Shown piece by piece: positions 36,617-44,740 of a stretch of 64,000 nt of DNA. Each line of letters opens with the position of its first letter. Position 1 is the first letter of the stretch. Below the pieces are notes generated by a model. The model searched no databases and was not told where the DNA came from. It saw nothing but the letters and a program-made list of their open reading frames with translations. Origin of the DNA: Agromyces sp. LHK192. GTDB lineage: Bacteria > Actinomycetota > Actinomycetes > Actinomycetales > Microbacteriaceae. The stretch lies in assembly GCF_004006235.1 (NCBI RefSeq), contig NZ_CP034753.1, positions 2,914,001 to 2,978,000 on the forward strand, in the 5' to 3' direction. Made by a program: the position numbers and the translations under genes.

Positions 36617-37450
36617 ATGCGAATCGAGGACTGGCTGACCACGAGTGGCGGCATCCGACACGTGGACGAGGCCCTGATCGCCGGATACACCAGGTACGCG
36701 ATTCGGCTCGCCGTGCACGAACGCCGCATCGAACGCGTGCGTCGCTCGTGGATCGCGACCCGGTCGGCTCCGTGGCGGCTCCGGCGCGCGGCATCCGTCA
36801 GCGGCAGGCTGGCCTGTGTGACGGCGGCCGCCGAACACGGCCTCTGGACGATCGCGGACGAGCGCCTTCACCTCGCCGTCGCACCCAATGCATCGCGGTT
36901 CGACGCGGGCGACGCGGTCATCCACTGGAACCCGGGCCCGATTCGGCCGCACCGCTTCGAACTGATCGAGCCGATCGACGACGCCCTGGTGCATATCGCG
37001 GAATGCAGGCCGATCGATGACGCGCTGGTCGTGTGGGAATCGGCGATCCGGCTCGGCAAGGTCTCGGTGGAGCGTCTCGGCGCGTTGCCGCTCGGGAGCG
37101 ACCGAGCGCGACGAGTCCGAGCCGAAGCATCCGAGTTGTCGGATTCCGGGATCGAGACCCTGCCTGCGGTCCGGCTGCGGCGTATCGGCATCCCGGTTCG
37201 CCAGCAGGCCGTGATCGACGGGCATCCGGTCGACGGCCTGATCGGCGAGCGGCTCGCCTACCAGATCGACGGATTCGGACCGCACAGCGACCGCACGCGT
37301 CGACGTCGGGACCTCGCGCAGGACCGGCGGCTCGCGCTGATGGGCTTCACCGTCCTGCGGTTCGATTACGACCAGGTCATGTTCGAATGGCCGATCGTGG
37401 AGCTGCAGATCCGCCAGGCGATCGCGATCGGCGCCCACCTGGTCGCCTGA
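36617..37450 (+). CDS. DUF559-type endonuclease-like protein
   Basis: A 277-residue protein with two parts. The N-terminal ~90 residues are helical and Arg-rich (MRIEDWLTTSGGIRHVDEALIAGYTRYAIRLAVHERRIERV) and resemble the AbiEi-type winged-helix start common in actinobacterial DUF559 proteins. The C-terminal part, SGIETLPAVRLRRIGIPVRQQ...PVDGLIGERLAYQIDGFGPHSDRTRRRRDLAQDRRLALMGFTVLRFDYDQVMF, is the Vsr/PD-(D/E)xK-like DUF559 fold, with candidate metal ligands E, D and D around the Q-I-D motif. GGGAG precedes ATG 36617; a longer frame opens at 36548. It is a lone gene bracketed by palindromic elements. Function is unknown. Confidence 0.78.
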   Translation: MRIEDWLTTSGGIRHVDEALIAGYTRYAIRLAVHERRIERVRRSWIATRSAPWRLRRAASVSGRLACVTAAAEHGLWTIADERLHLAVAPNASRFDAGDAVIHWNPGPIRPHRFELIEPIDDALVHIAECRPIDDALVVWESAIRLGKVSVERLGALPLGSDRARRVRAEASELSDSGIETLPAVRLRRIGIPVRQQAVIDGHPVDGLIGERLAYQIDGFGPHSDRTRRRRDLAQDRRLALMGFTVLRFDYDQVMFEWPIVELQIRQAIAIGAHLVA

Positions 37451-37523
37451 GCACCCCATTCGCCCGAACACCCCGGTCGCCTGAGCCGCCGGACACCTCG
37501 CGGCACCCGATCGTGACCACCGA

Positions 37524-37592
37524 ATCAGGAGTTCGAAAGCTGCTCAGGACCGAATCGCCGGATTCGTCCTGAGCAGCCTCCGCTTTCCTGAA
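37524..37592. repeat. 69-nt palindromic element, copy B
   Basis: Same length and orientation as copy A. The inner 12 bp GCTGCTCAGGAC / GTCCTGAGCAGC are identical in both copies; the outer stem is imperfect (about 21 of 27 pairs). It is followed by AAACCGG as in copy A. It lies between the DUF559 gene and a convergent transporter gene. Confidence 0.88.
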
Positions 37593-37620
37593 ACCGGCAC
37601 CTCCCAGCTGGACGTGCCCG

Positions 37621-38520
37621 CTACTTCACACTGCCCGCCGTGAGGCCGCCGACGAGGCGCTTCTCGATCAGCATGAACAGCACCACCACGGGGATGATCG
37701 CGACGATCGAGACACCGAACACGTACTGCCAGCTCGTCTCGTACTGCCCGACGAACTTCGTGAGCGCGACCGACAGCGGCTGGTTGCCCGCGGTCGAGAG
37801 GATCACGAGCGACGCGGCGAACTCGTTCCAGCACGCGACGAAGGTGAACACGATCGCGGTGACGATGCCGGGCCACACGAGCGGCAGGTTGATCCGGAAC
37901 AGCACGGTCAGCCGACCCGCGCCGTCGAGCTGCGCGGCCTCGTCGACCTCCTTCGGTACGCCGGCGAAGAACGAGTGCATGATCCACACCGCGAACGAGA
38001 GGTTGAACGCGGCGTTGATGAAGATCATCGCGGCCCAGGTGTCGACCAGGCCGAGTGCGACGAACTGCCGGAACAGGCCCGAGGTCAGCACCGCGGGCTG
38101 CAGCATCTGCGTCACGATGACGAGGAAGAGGAACACCATGCGGCCCGGGAAGCGGAACCGGGCCGTGTAGTAGGCGGCGGGCATCGCGACGGCGAGCACG
38201 AGCAGCGTCGCGAACACTGAGATCACGATCGTCGAGATCAGGTTCTGCACGAGCGGCGTCTCGGGGGTCGACCACATCGTGATGTAGTTCTCCCAGTGCC
38301 ACTCGGTCGGGAAGTACGTCGGGTCGACCGACCGGATCTGCGCCTTCGTCTTCACCGAGCCGAAGAACATGATCGTGTACGGGAGGATGAAGATCGCGAC
38401 GACGATGAGGCCCGCGAACATGCGCAGGAGCACGCGCGGCAGGCTGACCTGGTCCTGGGTGTAGCGGCGCCGACGACGCGGCGGGGCGATCGTCTCGAAG
38501 GCGGGAGCGGTGACGGCCAT
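37621..38520 (-). CDS. Carbohydrate ABC transporter permease, MalG type
   Basis: A 299-residue permease with six membrane segments. The cytoplasmic EAA loop VPKEVDEAAQLDGAGRLTVLFRINLPLVWPGI is intact, and the C-terminal end KRLVGGLTAGSVK is typical of MalG/LacG-like CUT1 subunits. It is last in the minus-strand transporter operon (binding protein, MalF, MalG). No ATPase gene is present, so a shared MsiK-type ATPase elsewhere probably energises it, as is usual in actinobacteria. By position it serves the divergent amino-sugar catabolic genes. Confidence 0.9.
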   Translation of the reverse strand: MAVTAPAFETIAPPRRRRRYTQDQVSLPRVLLRMFAGLIVVAIFILPYTIMFFGSVKTKAQIRSVDPTYFPTEWHWENYITMWSTPETPLVQNLISTIVISVFATLLVLAVAMPAAYYTARFRFPGRMVFLFLVIVTQMLQPAVLTSGLFRQFVALGLVDTWAAMIFINAAFNLSFAVWIMHSFFAGVPKEVDEAAQLDGAGRLTVLFRINLPLVWPGIVTAIVFTFVACWNEFAASLVILSTAGNQPLSVALTKFVGQYETSWQYVFGVSIVAIIPVVVLFMLIEKRLVGGLTAGSVK

Positions 38521-38522
38521 GC

Positions 38523-39509
38523 TCAGACCTCCTTCATGGGCTTGACGACCCTGACGTACACGGCGACGATCACGATCACGATCGCGAAGGCGACGACCGA
38601 GAGGGCGCTCGCGACGTCGATCTTGTGCTGGTTCTGCATGTACTTGAAGATCATCGTCATGATCGTGTCGGCGTCGTAGCCCGGGATCGAGCCGGTCATC
38701 ACCCGCAGGATCGGCAGCGAGTTGAAGACATTGATGATGTTGATCAGCACGGCGACGGCCAGGGCGCTGCGCAGCTGCGGCAGCACGACGCCGAAGTAGG
38801 TGCGCACGGGGCCGGCGCCGTCCATCTTCGCGGCCTCGAGCACATCGCCCGGGACCGTCTGGAGGCCGGCGAGGATCGTGTACGTCGTGAACGGCAGCGA
38901 CACGAAGATCGCGACCACGATCGACCAGGCGAACGCGGTGGCAGGGTTCCTGGTCCAGCCGTAGCCCTCTGGGGTGTCGACGAGGCCGATGTCGACGAGG
39001 AACGTGTTGATGATGCCGAAATACGGCTCGAGGCCGTAGTAGACGACCATCGTCGTCATGACGACGGATGCCGCCCACGGGATGATCACGACGAGGCGGA
39101 CGATGCGCCGGCCGGGGAACGCCTTGTCGAGGATCTGCGCGAGGATCAGCGACAGCACGACCGTGATCGCGACCACGACGACGACCCACACGATGGTGCG
39201 GCCGAGGATCGGCCAGAAGTACGGGAACTGGAAGACCTCGACGTAGTTGTCGAAGCCGACCCCGCCCTTGTCGACCCCCGAGATGGAGATGTCGCGGGTG
39301 GAATTGAAGAACATGACGCCGGCGGGGAAGAACACGACGCCGGCGATGAGGATCAGCGCGGGCGCGATCCACGGGAGGGCGTGCGCGAGGTCGCGCGCGC
39401 CGGGCTTGCGCTCGCCGGTGCCGGAACGCCGACCCGGACGCCCGCCGGAGCGGGGGCGGCCGTCGGCCGCCCCCGTCGGGGTCGATTCGGTCTCGGTGGT
39501 GGTGCTCAT
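38523..39509 (-). CDS. Carbohydrate ABC transporter permease, MalF type
   Basis: A 328-residue CUT1 permease with a basic, disordered N-terminus (GGRPGRRSGTGERKPGARD), six membrane segments, and the EAA loop VPGDVLEAAKMDGAGPVRTYFGVVLPQLRSA. It is separated by only 2 nt from the MalG-type gene and pairs with it as heterodimer. Confidence 0.9.
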   Translation of the reverse strand: MSTTTETESTPTGAADGRPRSGGRPGRRSGTGERKPGARDLAHALPWIAPALILIAGVVFFPAGVMFFNSTRDISISGVDKGGVGFDNYVEVFQFPYFWPILGRTIVWVVVVVAITVVLSLILAQILDKAFPGRRIVRLVVIIPWAASVVMTTMVVYYGLEPYFGIINTFLVDIGLVDTPEGYGWTRNPATAFAWSIVVAIFVSLPFTTYTILAGLQTVPGDVLEAAKMDGAGPVRTYFGVVLPQLRSALAVAVLINIINVFNSLPILRVMTGSIPGYDADTIMTMIFKYMQNQHKIDVASALSVVAFAIVIVIVAVYVRVVKPMKEV

Positions 39510-39549
39510 GAGTCGCGGTTCACCGACCCCTCTCCGTGGTGCATGACGA

Positions 39550-40800
39550 TCAGGACGCGTCGACCTGGGCCTGGATCTCCGTGAGGACGTCCTGGGCCGG
39601 CTTCGTCTGGATCTGGCCGAACAGCGCCTTGAAGGCCGAGTCGGCCGCCGACCACTGCGGGTTCGTGCTCGGGTAGAACTGCGCGTCGGGCAGCACGTCG
39701 AGGAACGGCGCGAGCGCCTCCTCGCCGCCGAGCGCCTCGGCGCCCGACTTGGTGACGGGGAGGAAGCCCTCGGCCTGCACCCACGGCACGTACACGTCGG
39801 ACGAGTAGAAGTAGTCGAAGAACGCGGTGATCGCCTCCTGCTTGTCGCCGTCGTTCTGGAACGCCATCAGCTGGTCCATGACGCCGAGCGTGAAGGGGCT
39901 GCCGTCCTGCGTGGGGATGGGGACGATCGAGTAGTCGAGGTCGGGGTTGCCCTCCTCGATCTGGCCGACGGTCGGCGGGAGGCCGACCTGCATGCCGATC
40001 TGGCCCTGGATGAAGATGTCCATGAGCGGCGACCGGTCGGTCGAGCCCGGGTCGGCCTGCGTGGCGCCCGCGTCGATCATGGCCTTGATCTGCTCGGCGC
40101 CGGGCAGGTTGGACGGGTCGTCGACGGTGATCGCGGACTCGTCGCCGAAGGTGCCGCCGCCGCCCCACAGCCAGACGGCCGCCTCGGCCTGCGCCTCCTC
40201 GGAACCGAGGGGCATGCCGTAGCCGGCGATGCCGCCGCCGAGCGCGGAGACCTTGGTGGCGGCATCCAGCAGTTCGTCCCAGGTGGTGGGGGGAGCTGCG
40301 ACGCCGGCCTGCTCGAGCAGCGCGTTGTTGACGAAGAGCGCGCGCCCGGAGGCGATGAACGGCAGCGCGTACGCGGTGCCGTCGACCTCGGCGTTGGCGA
40401 GGAACGACTCCTGGAAGTCGGAGAGCGTGTCGGCGCTCACGACGTCTTCGACGGGGTAGAGCAGCTCGTCGGCGGCGAAGCCGGCGAACGGCCCGCCGTT
40501 GTAGATGTCGGGTGCCTCGTCGCCCTGGATCTTCGTCGCGATGACCGATTCGAGGTTGTCCCAGGACTGCACCTCGAGGTTCACGGTGATGTCGGGGTTC
40601 TCGGACTCGAAGCCGTCGACGACGTCCTCCCAGAGGGCCTGGGTGTTGTCGGAGTAGCTCGGGACGAGCAGGTCGAGGGTCGTGCCGTCGCCGCCGGACT
40701 CTCCGCCGCCGGACGATCCGCCGAACCCGCACGAGGCGAGCGTCAGGGACGCGGTCGCGGCGAGCGCGATCGCGGCACCGAAGCGCATGCTCTTCTTCAT
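39550..40800 (-). CDS. ABC transporter sugar-binding lipoprotein (amino-sugar locus)
   Basis: Solute-binding lipoprotein of the CUT1 family, 416 residues. The signal peptide RFGAAIALAATASLTLASC gives lipobox LASC (acyl-Cys about residue 24), followed by a Gly/Ser-rich spacer. Family features are LWEDVVDGFESENPDITVNLEVQSWDNLESVIATKIQGDEAPDIYN, YALPFIASGRALFVN and FFDYFYSSDVYVPWVQAEGFLPVTKSG. ATG at 40800 has GAGGAAA 7 nt upstream; GTG at 40815 is an alternative. It is divergent from the SIS-domain gene and probably imports the amino sugar degraded by that operon. Confidence 0.9.
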   Translation of the reverse strand: MKKSMRFGAAIALAATASLTLASCGFGGSSGGGESGGDGTTLDLLVPSYSDNTQALWEDVVDGFESENPDITVNLEVQSWDNLESVIATKIQGDEAPDIYNGGPFAGFAADELLYPVEDVVSADTLSDFQESFLANAEVDGTAYALPFIASGRALFVNNALLEQAGVAAPPTTWDELLDAATKVSALGGGIAGYGMPLGSEEAQAEAAVWLWGGGGTFGDESAITVDDPSNLPGAEQIKAMIDAGATQADPGSTDRSPLMDIFIQGQIGMQVGLPPTVGQIEEGNPDLDYSIVPIPTQDGSPFTLGVMDQLMAFQNDGDKQEAITAFFDYFYSSDVYVPWVQAEGFLPVTKSGAEALGGEEALAPFLDVLPDAQFYPSTNPQWSAADSAFKALFGQIQTKPAQDVLTEIQAQVDAS

Positions 40801-40944
40801 TCGCTGTTTCCTCACTCTGGTGGGTGGTGCACCGAGCGTCAGCTGCTTCGCACCGGTGCGGGTGTCCAGATCGCCACTGTCGCGCAGTGACGTTTCCTGA
40901 ACGTTTCTCGGGTGATTCGATCAGAATCATTCACCCGGTGTCGA

Positions 40945-40973
40945 AATCTATGCCGCCGGAACCGTCACGTCAA
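40945..40973 (-). promoter_or_regulatory. Promoter of the amino-sugar ABC transporter operon
   Basis: On the minus strand TTGACG (40968-40973) and TAGATT (40945-40950) are 17 bp apart. The palindrome at 40913-40929 lies just downstream of the expected transcription start, a repressor position. Confidence 0.7.
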
Positions 40974-41045
40974 CCACTCCGGCAACTTCGTTACCAGAAT
41001 TTGTTCAGGTTCCTGACAATCAGTCGCTTCCTTCGGTAACGATCA

Positions 41046-41074
41046 TTGAACTGATTGTTTCTGCCAGATATGCT
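41046..41074 (+). promoter_or_regulatory. Promoter of the amino-sugar catabolic operon
   Basis: TTGAAC (41046-41051) and TATGCT (41069-41074) are 17 bp apart. The right half of the CAATCAGT/ACTGATTG repeat overlaps the -35. Confidence 0.7.
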
Positions 41075-41126
41075 TCATATGCGATCATTCATCGCCGCTC
41101 GCCCGACCACCGCAGAGGAGCCCTCC

Positions 41127-42035
41127 GTGACCGACCGCACCGCCTTCGACTCGCACATGGCGATCGAGCTCGCGAGCCAGCCGGAGGCCTGGGAGCGCGC
41201 CGCCGGCCTCGCCGGGCTCCACGCCCGTCTTCCCGAGCGGGGCGCACGCGTCGCCGTGGTCGGATGCGGCACCTCGTGGTTCATCGCGCAGTCCTACGCG
41301 TGGTTGCGCGAACAGGGCGGCCACGGCGAGACCGACGTGTTCGCGGCATCCGAGGCACCGCTCGGCCGGGACTACGACGCCGTCGTCGCACTGACCCGCA
41401 GCGGCACCACCTCGGAGGTGCTCCGGCTCGTCGGACGACTGCGCGAGCGCGGGGCCCGCGGTCGGGTGATCGGCGTGATCGGCGACCCCGAGTCGCCGCT
41501 CGTCGGACTCGTCGACGATGCCCTGACGCTGCCGTTCGCCGATGAGCGGTCGGTCGTGCAGACCCGGTTCGCGACGACCGCGCTGGCCCTGTTCCGCGCC
41601 TCGCTCGGCGAGGACCTAGGCCCGGCGATCGCCGACGCCCGCACGGCCCTGGCGGAAGACCTGGACTCCGACCTCGTCGGCGCCGAGCAGTACAGCTTCC
41701 TCGGCACGGGTTGGAGCTACGGCCTCGCGCAGGAGGCCGCCCTCAAGATGCGCGAGGCCTCGCAGTCGTGGACCGAGTCGTACCCCTCGATGGAGTACCG
41801 CCACGGTCCGATCGCGATCGCGGCGCCCGGCCGGGTCACCTGGCAGTTCGGCGAGGCACCCGAGGGACTCGCCGCGGATGTCGCCGCCACGGGTGCGCGG
41901 TTCGAGCACGCGGGCCTCGACCCGATGGCCGAACTCGTGCGCGCGCAGCGCGTCGCGCTCGCCCGCGCCGCCGCCAAGGGCCTCGACCCCGACCACCCGC
42001 GGAGCCTGACCCGCTCCGTGATCCTCGAGGGCTGA
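41127..42035 (+). CDS. SIS-domain sugar-phosphate isomerase/deaminase (AgaS-like)
   Basis: A 302-residue double-SIS protein like AgaS/NagB-II/FrlB. VAVVGCGTSWFIAQSYAWL and ALTRSGTTSEVLRLVGRLR are the first SIS sugar-phosphate loops; FLGTGWSYGLAQEAALKMREASQSWTESYPSMEYRHGPIAI is the second and carries the E-x-x-H-G-P-x-x motif of the deaminase/isomerase group. In this context it most likely converts galactosamine-6-phosphate (or glucosamine-6-phosphate) to the ketose phosphate plus ammonia. GTG at 41127 is used: GAGGAG lies 6 nt upstream. Confidence 0.82.
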   Translation: MTDRTAFDSHMAIELASQPEAWERAAGLAGLHARLPERGARVAVVGCGTSWFIAQSYAWLREQGGHGETDVFAASEAPLGRDYDAVVALTRSGTTSEVLRLVGRLRERGARGRVIGVIGDPESPLVGLVDDALTLPFADERSVVQTRFATTALALFRASLGEDLGPAIADARTALAEDLDSDLVGAEQYSFLGTGWSYGLAQEAALKMREASQSWTESYPSMEYRHGPIAIAAPGRVTWQFGEAPEGLAADVAATGARFEHAGLDPMAELVRAQRVALARAAAKGLDPDHPRSLTRSVILEG

Positions 42036-42039
42036 GACC

Positions 42040-42960
42040 GTGCTCGGGCCCGGTCCGGCCGTCCTCGCGTTCGACGTGGGAGGCACCGACACCAAGTCCG
42101 CACTGGTCGACGCCGGGGGCCGGGTGCTCGGGTTGCGTCGCACCGCCACCGTGTCGGATGCCTCGGACCCGGCCGGCGCCGTCGTCTCGGGCGTCGCCAG
42201 GCTCGCCGCGGCCTACCGCGAGGAGTTCCCCGACGTGACGCCCGTCGCCGCGGGCGTGAGCGTGCCCGGCCTCGTCGACGACTCGACGGGTATCGCCGTG
42301 TTCGCGAGCAACCTGCGCTGGCGCGACGCGCCGATCCGCGACCTCGCCGCCGAGGCGGTCGGACTCCCGGTCGCCTTCGGCCACGACGTGCGCGCGGCCG
42401 GCATCGCCGAGCGCCGGCTCGGCGCCGCGCGCGGCCACGCGAACGTGTTCCTCGTTGCCATCGGCACCGGGATCGCCGCGGCATCGATCGTCGACGGCCG
42501 CCCGCTCACGGCCGGCGGGTACGCCGGCGAACTCGGACACACGCTGAGCGACCCGAACGGCGACCCCTGCCCGTGCGGTGCCGTCGGATGCCTCGAGACC
42601 ATCGCGTCGGCGAGCGCGATCGCGCGTCGCTACCGCGAGGCGACGGGCATCGAGGTCGCCGGCGCCAAGGAGGTGCTCGCCGCCGCACGCGCCGGCGACG
42701 GGTCCGCGCAGCGCGTCTGGGACGACGCCGTCGAGGCGCTCGCGGAACAGCTCGCGCGGGTCGCGGCGCTGCTGGCGCCGGAGGTCGTGGTCGTGGGCGG
42801 CGGCCTCGCGCAGGCGGGCGCCGACCTGCTCGACCCGCTGGCCGCGCGCCTGGACGGCCTGTTGTCGTTCCACCGGCGACCGCTGCTGGTGCCCGCCGAG
42901 CTCGGCGACGACGCCGGGGTGCTCGGCACCGCGCTCGCGGCGAGGGATGCCGCGGCATGA
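42040..42960 (+). CDS. ROK-family sugar kinase (amino-sugar kinase candidate)
   Basis: A 306-residue ROK kinase. ATP loop LAFDVGGTDTKSALVD at the N-terminus, PGLVDDSTGI, FGHDVRAAGIAE with the catalytic Asp, ELGHT, and the zinc-binding CPCGAVGCLE motif are present. In a gene set with a deacetylase and an AgaS-like enzyme it is the best candidate for N-acetylgalactosamine kinase. GTG start at 42040, 4 nt after the previous stop. Confidence 0.85.
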   Translation: MLGPGPAVLAFDVGGTDTKSALVDAGGRVLGLRRTATVSDASDPAGAVVSGVARLAAAYREEFPDVTPVAAGVSVPGLVDDSTGIAVFASNLRWRDAPIRDLAAEAVGLPVAFGHDVRAAGIAERRLGAARGHANVFLVAIGTGIAAASIVDGRPLTAGGYAGELGHTLSDPNGDPCPCGAVGCLETIASASAIARRYREATGIEVAGAKEVLAAARAGDGSAQRVWDDAVEALAEQLARVAALLAPEVVVVGGGLAQAGADLLDPLAARLDGLLSFHRRPLLVPAELGDDAGVLGTALAARDAAA

Positions 42961-43895
42961 TCCTCACCGTCACGCCGAACCCGGCCCTCGACCTGACCTG
43001 GCACACCGCCGCACTCGACCCCGGGGCGACCCACCGGGTGGAGCGCGGCGTCGCGCGCGCCGGAGGGAAGGGGGTGAACGTCGCCCGGGTCCTGCACGGT
43101 GCGGGCCGCGACGTGCTCGCGCTCACCACGCGCGGCGGCGCGACCGGCGACGAGTTCGCCGAGGAGCTGCGCCGGAGCGGCATCCCGCACCGGCTCCTGG
43201 ACGTGGCGGGCCCCACGCGCCGCAGCGTCGCCGTCGTCGACCGGCGCGACGGCGAGGCCACGGTGCTGAACGAGTTCGGCAGCCCGCTGGACGCCGTCGA
43301 GCGCGACGAGCTGCTCGCCGCCGCGCGACGGCACGGTGCCGACGCCGAGGTCGTCGCCGTCTCGGGCAGCCTGCCGCCGGGGGTCTCGCCCGACGACGTC
43401 GCCGCGCTCGTCGCCGACCTGACCGCGGCCGGCGTGCCCGTGGTGGCGGATGTCGCGGGACCGGCGCTGCTCGCCGCGGCGCGCGCCGGTGCCGCCGCCG
43501 TCAAGCCGAACCGCGAGGAACTCCTCGTCGCGACCGGCGAGACCGATCCGCTGCGCGCGGCCCGTGGACTCGTCGAGCTCGGGGCGCGACTCGTCGTCGC
43601 CTCGCTCGGCAGCGAGGGACTCATCGCCGTCTCCGATGGCGGGGCCGTCTCGGCGCGCCTCGGCCGGACCCTCCAGGGGAACGCCACGGGCGCGGGCGAC
43701 GCGGCGGTCGCCGCGATCTGCACCGCCATCGCCGACCGGCGCTCCGGCGCACTGCCCGCCGGGCAGGCCGCCCTCGCCTCCTTGGCGTCGCGCGCGGCCG
43801 CGTGGTCGGCCTCCGCCGTGCTCATGCCGCTCGCCGGCGACCTGCACCCCGACCACCTCGCGCTGGAGCGCGAGATCATCCTGGAGCCCCGATGA
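42957..43895 (+). CDS. PfkB-family kinase (tagatose-6-phosphate or 1-phosphofructokinase type)
   Basis: A 312-residue LacC/FruK-type kinase: MILTVTPNPALDLTWH, RAGGKGVNVARVLHGAGRDVLAL, VKPNREELL and the C-terminal anion-hole signature GNATGAGDAAVAAICTA with the catalytic Asp. Start overlaps the ROK stop (ATGA). Followed directly by a class II aldolase, it likely phosphorylates tagatose-6-phosphate to the 1,6-bisphosphate. Confidence 0.87.
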   Translation: MILTVTPNPALDLTWHTAALDPGATHRVERGVARAGGKGVNVARVLHGAGRDVLALTTRGGATGDEFAEELRRSGIPHRLLDVAGPTRRSVAVVDRRDGEATVLNEFGSPLDAVERDELLAAARRHGADAEVVAVSGSLPPGVSPDDVAALVADLTAAGVPVVADVAGPALLAAARAGAAAVKPNREELLVATGETDPLRAARGLVELGARLVVASLGSEGLIAVSDGGAVSARLGRTLQGNATGAGDAAVAAICTAIADRRSGALPAGQAALASLASRAAAWSASAVLMPLAGDLHPDHLALEREIILEPR

Positions 43896-44740
43896 CCCTC
43901 GCCCCCACCGCAGACCTGCTCGCCGAGGCATCCGCCGCGGGCCGCGCCGTCGGCGCGTTCAACGTGCTCCACCTGGAGACCGCCGAGGCGCTCGTCGCCG
44001 CGGCCGAGCGCACCGGACTGCCGGTGATCCTGCAGATCTCGGAGAACTGCGTGAAGTACCACGGCGGGCTCGCACCGATCGCGGCCGCCACCCTGCGGCT
44101 CGGCGAGGCGTCGCCGGCACGCGTCGCGGTGCACCTGGACCACGCCGAGGAGCTCGACCTCGCGCTGCAGGCGATCGGCCTCGGGTTCGGCTCGGTGATG
44201 TACGACGGCGCCGCGCTGCCGTACGACGAGAACGTCGCGGCGACCCGCCGCGTCGTCGAGGCGGGCCGTGCCGCCGGGGTCGCGGTCGAGGCCGAACTCG
44301 GCGAGATCGGCGGCAAGGACGGTGCGCACGCCCCCGGCGTCCGCACCGACCCCGCCGAGGCGGCGCGGTTCGTCCTCGAGACGGGCGTCGACGCTCTCGC
44401 CGTCGCCGTCGGCTCATCGCACGCCATGGTCGAGCGCACGGCCCGGATCGACCTCGACCTGATCGCGCGCCTGAGGGCCGCGGTCCCCGTTCCGCTCGTG
44501 CTGCACGGTTCCTCGGGCGTGTCCGACGACCTCCTGCTGCTGGGCATCCGCGCCGGCATCGTCAAGGTGAACGTCTCGACGCACCTGAACGCCGCGTTCA
44601 CCGGCGCGATCACGGAGTACCTCGCAGACCACCCGGCGACCGTAGACTCGCGGAAGTACCTCGCCGCGGGTCGCGAGGCGGTCGCCGTCGAAGCCGCCCG
44701 CCTCCTCTCGCTGTTCGCCGGAAGGGACACCGACGGATGA
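43892..44740 (+). CDS. Class II ketose-bisphosphate aldolase (KbaY/GatY/AgaY-like)
   Basis: Zinc aldolase, 282 residues. Marks: AVGAFNVLHLETAEALVAAAERTGLPVILQ, VHLDHAEELDLALQAIGLGFGSVMYDGAALPYDENVAATRRVVE (zinc His and catalytic Asp), EAELGEIGGKDG, VGSSHAMV, LHGSSGVSDD and GIVKVNVSTHLN. The family includes fructose- and tagatose-bisphosphate aldolases; context favours tagatose-1,6-bisphosphate cleavage to DHAP and glyceraldehyde-3-phosphate. It is coupled by ATGA overlaps on both sides. Confidence 0.88.
   Translation: MTLAPTADLLAEASAAGRAVGAFNVLHLETAEALVAAAERTGLPVILQISENCVKYHGGLAPIAAATLRLGEASPARVAVHLDHAEELDLALQAIGLGFGSVMYDGAALPYDENVAATRRVVEAGRAAGVAVEAELGEIGGKDGAHAPGVRTDPAEAARFVLETGVDALAVAVGSSHAMVERTARIDLDLIARLRAAVPVPLVLHGSSGVSDDLLLLGIRAGIVKVNVSTHLNAAFTGAITEYLADHPATVDSRKYLAAGREAVAVEAARLLSLFAGRDTDG

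Larger units (their letters stand above)
40801..41126. promoter_or_regulatory. Divergent control region of the amino-sugar locus
   Basis: No gene. It contains a promoter for each direction (separate entries) and several inverted repeats: TGATTCGATCAGAATCA (40913-40929), TTGTTCAGGTTCCTGACAA (41001-41019), CAATCAGT (41017-41024) with ACTGATTG (41050-41057), and CGTTACC (40989-40995) with GGTAACG (41035-41041). The last pairs could form large loops or be half-sites of the operon's DeoR regulator. The region is clearly less GC-rich than its surroundings. Confidence 0.7.

Noticed and set aside
36437-37592. Insertion sequence with terminal inverted repeats around the DUF559 gene
   Set aside because: The two elements are direct copies of a self-complementary hairpin, not a pair of outward-facing ends. 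No transposase motif or target duplication is visible, so the mobile-unit idea is kept only as a hypothesis.
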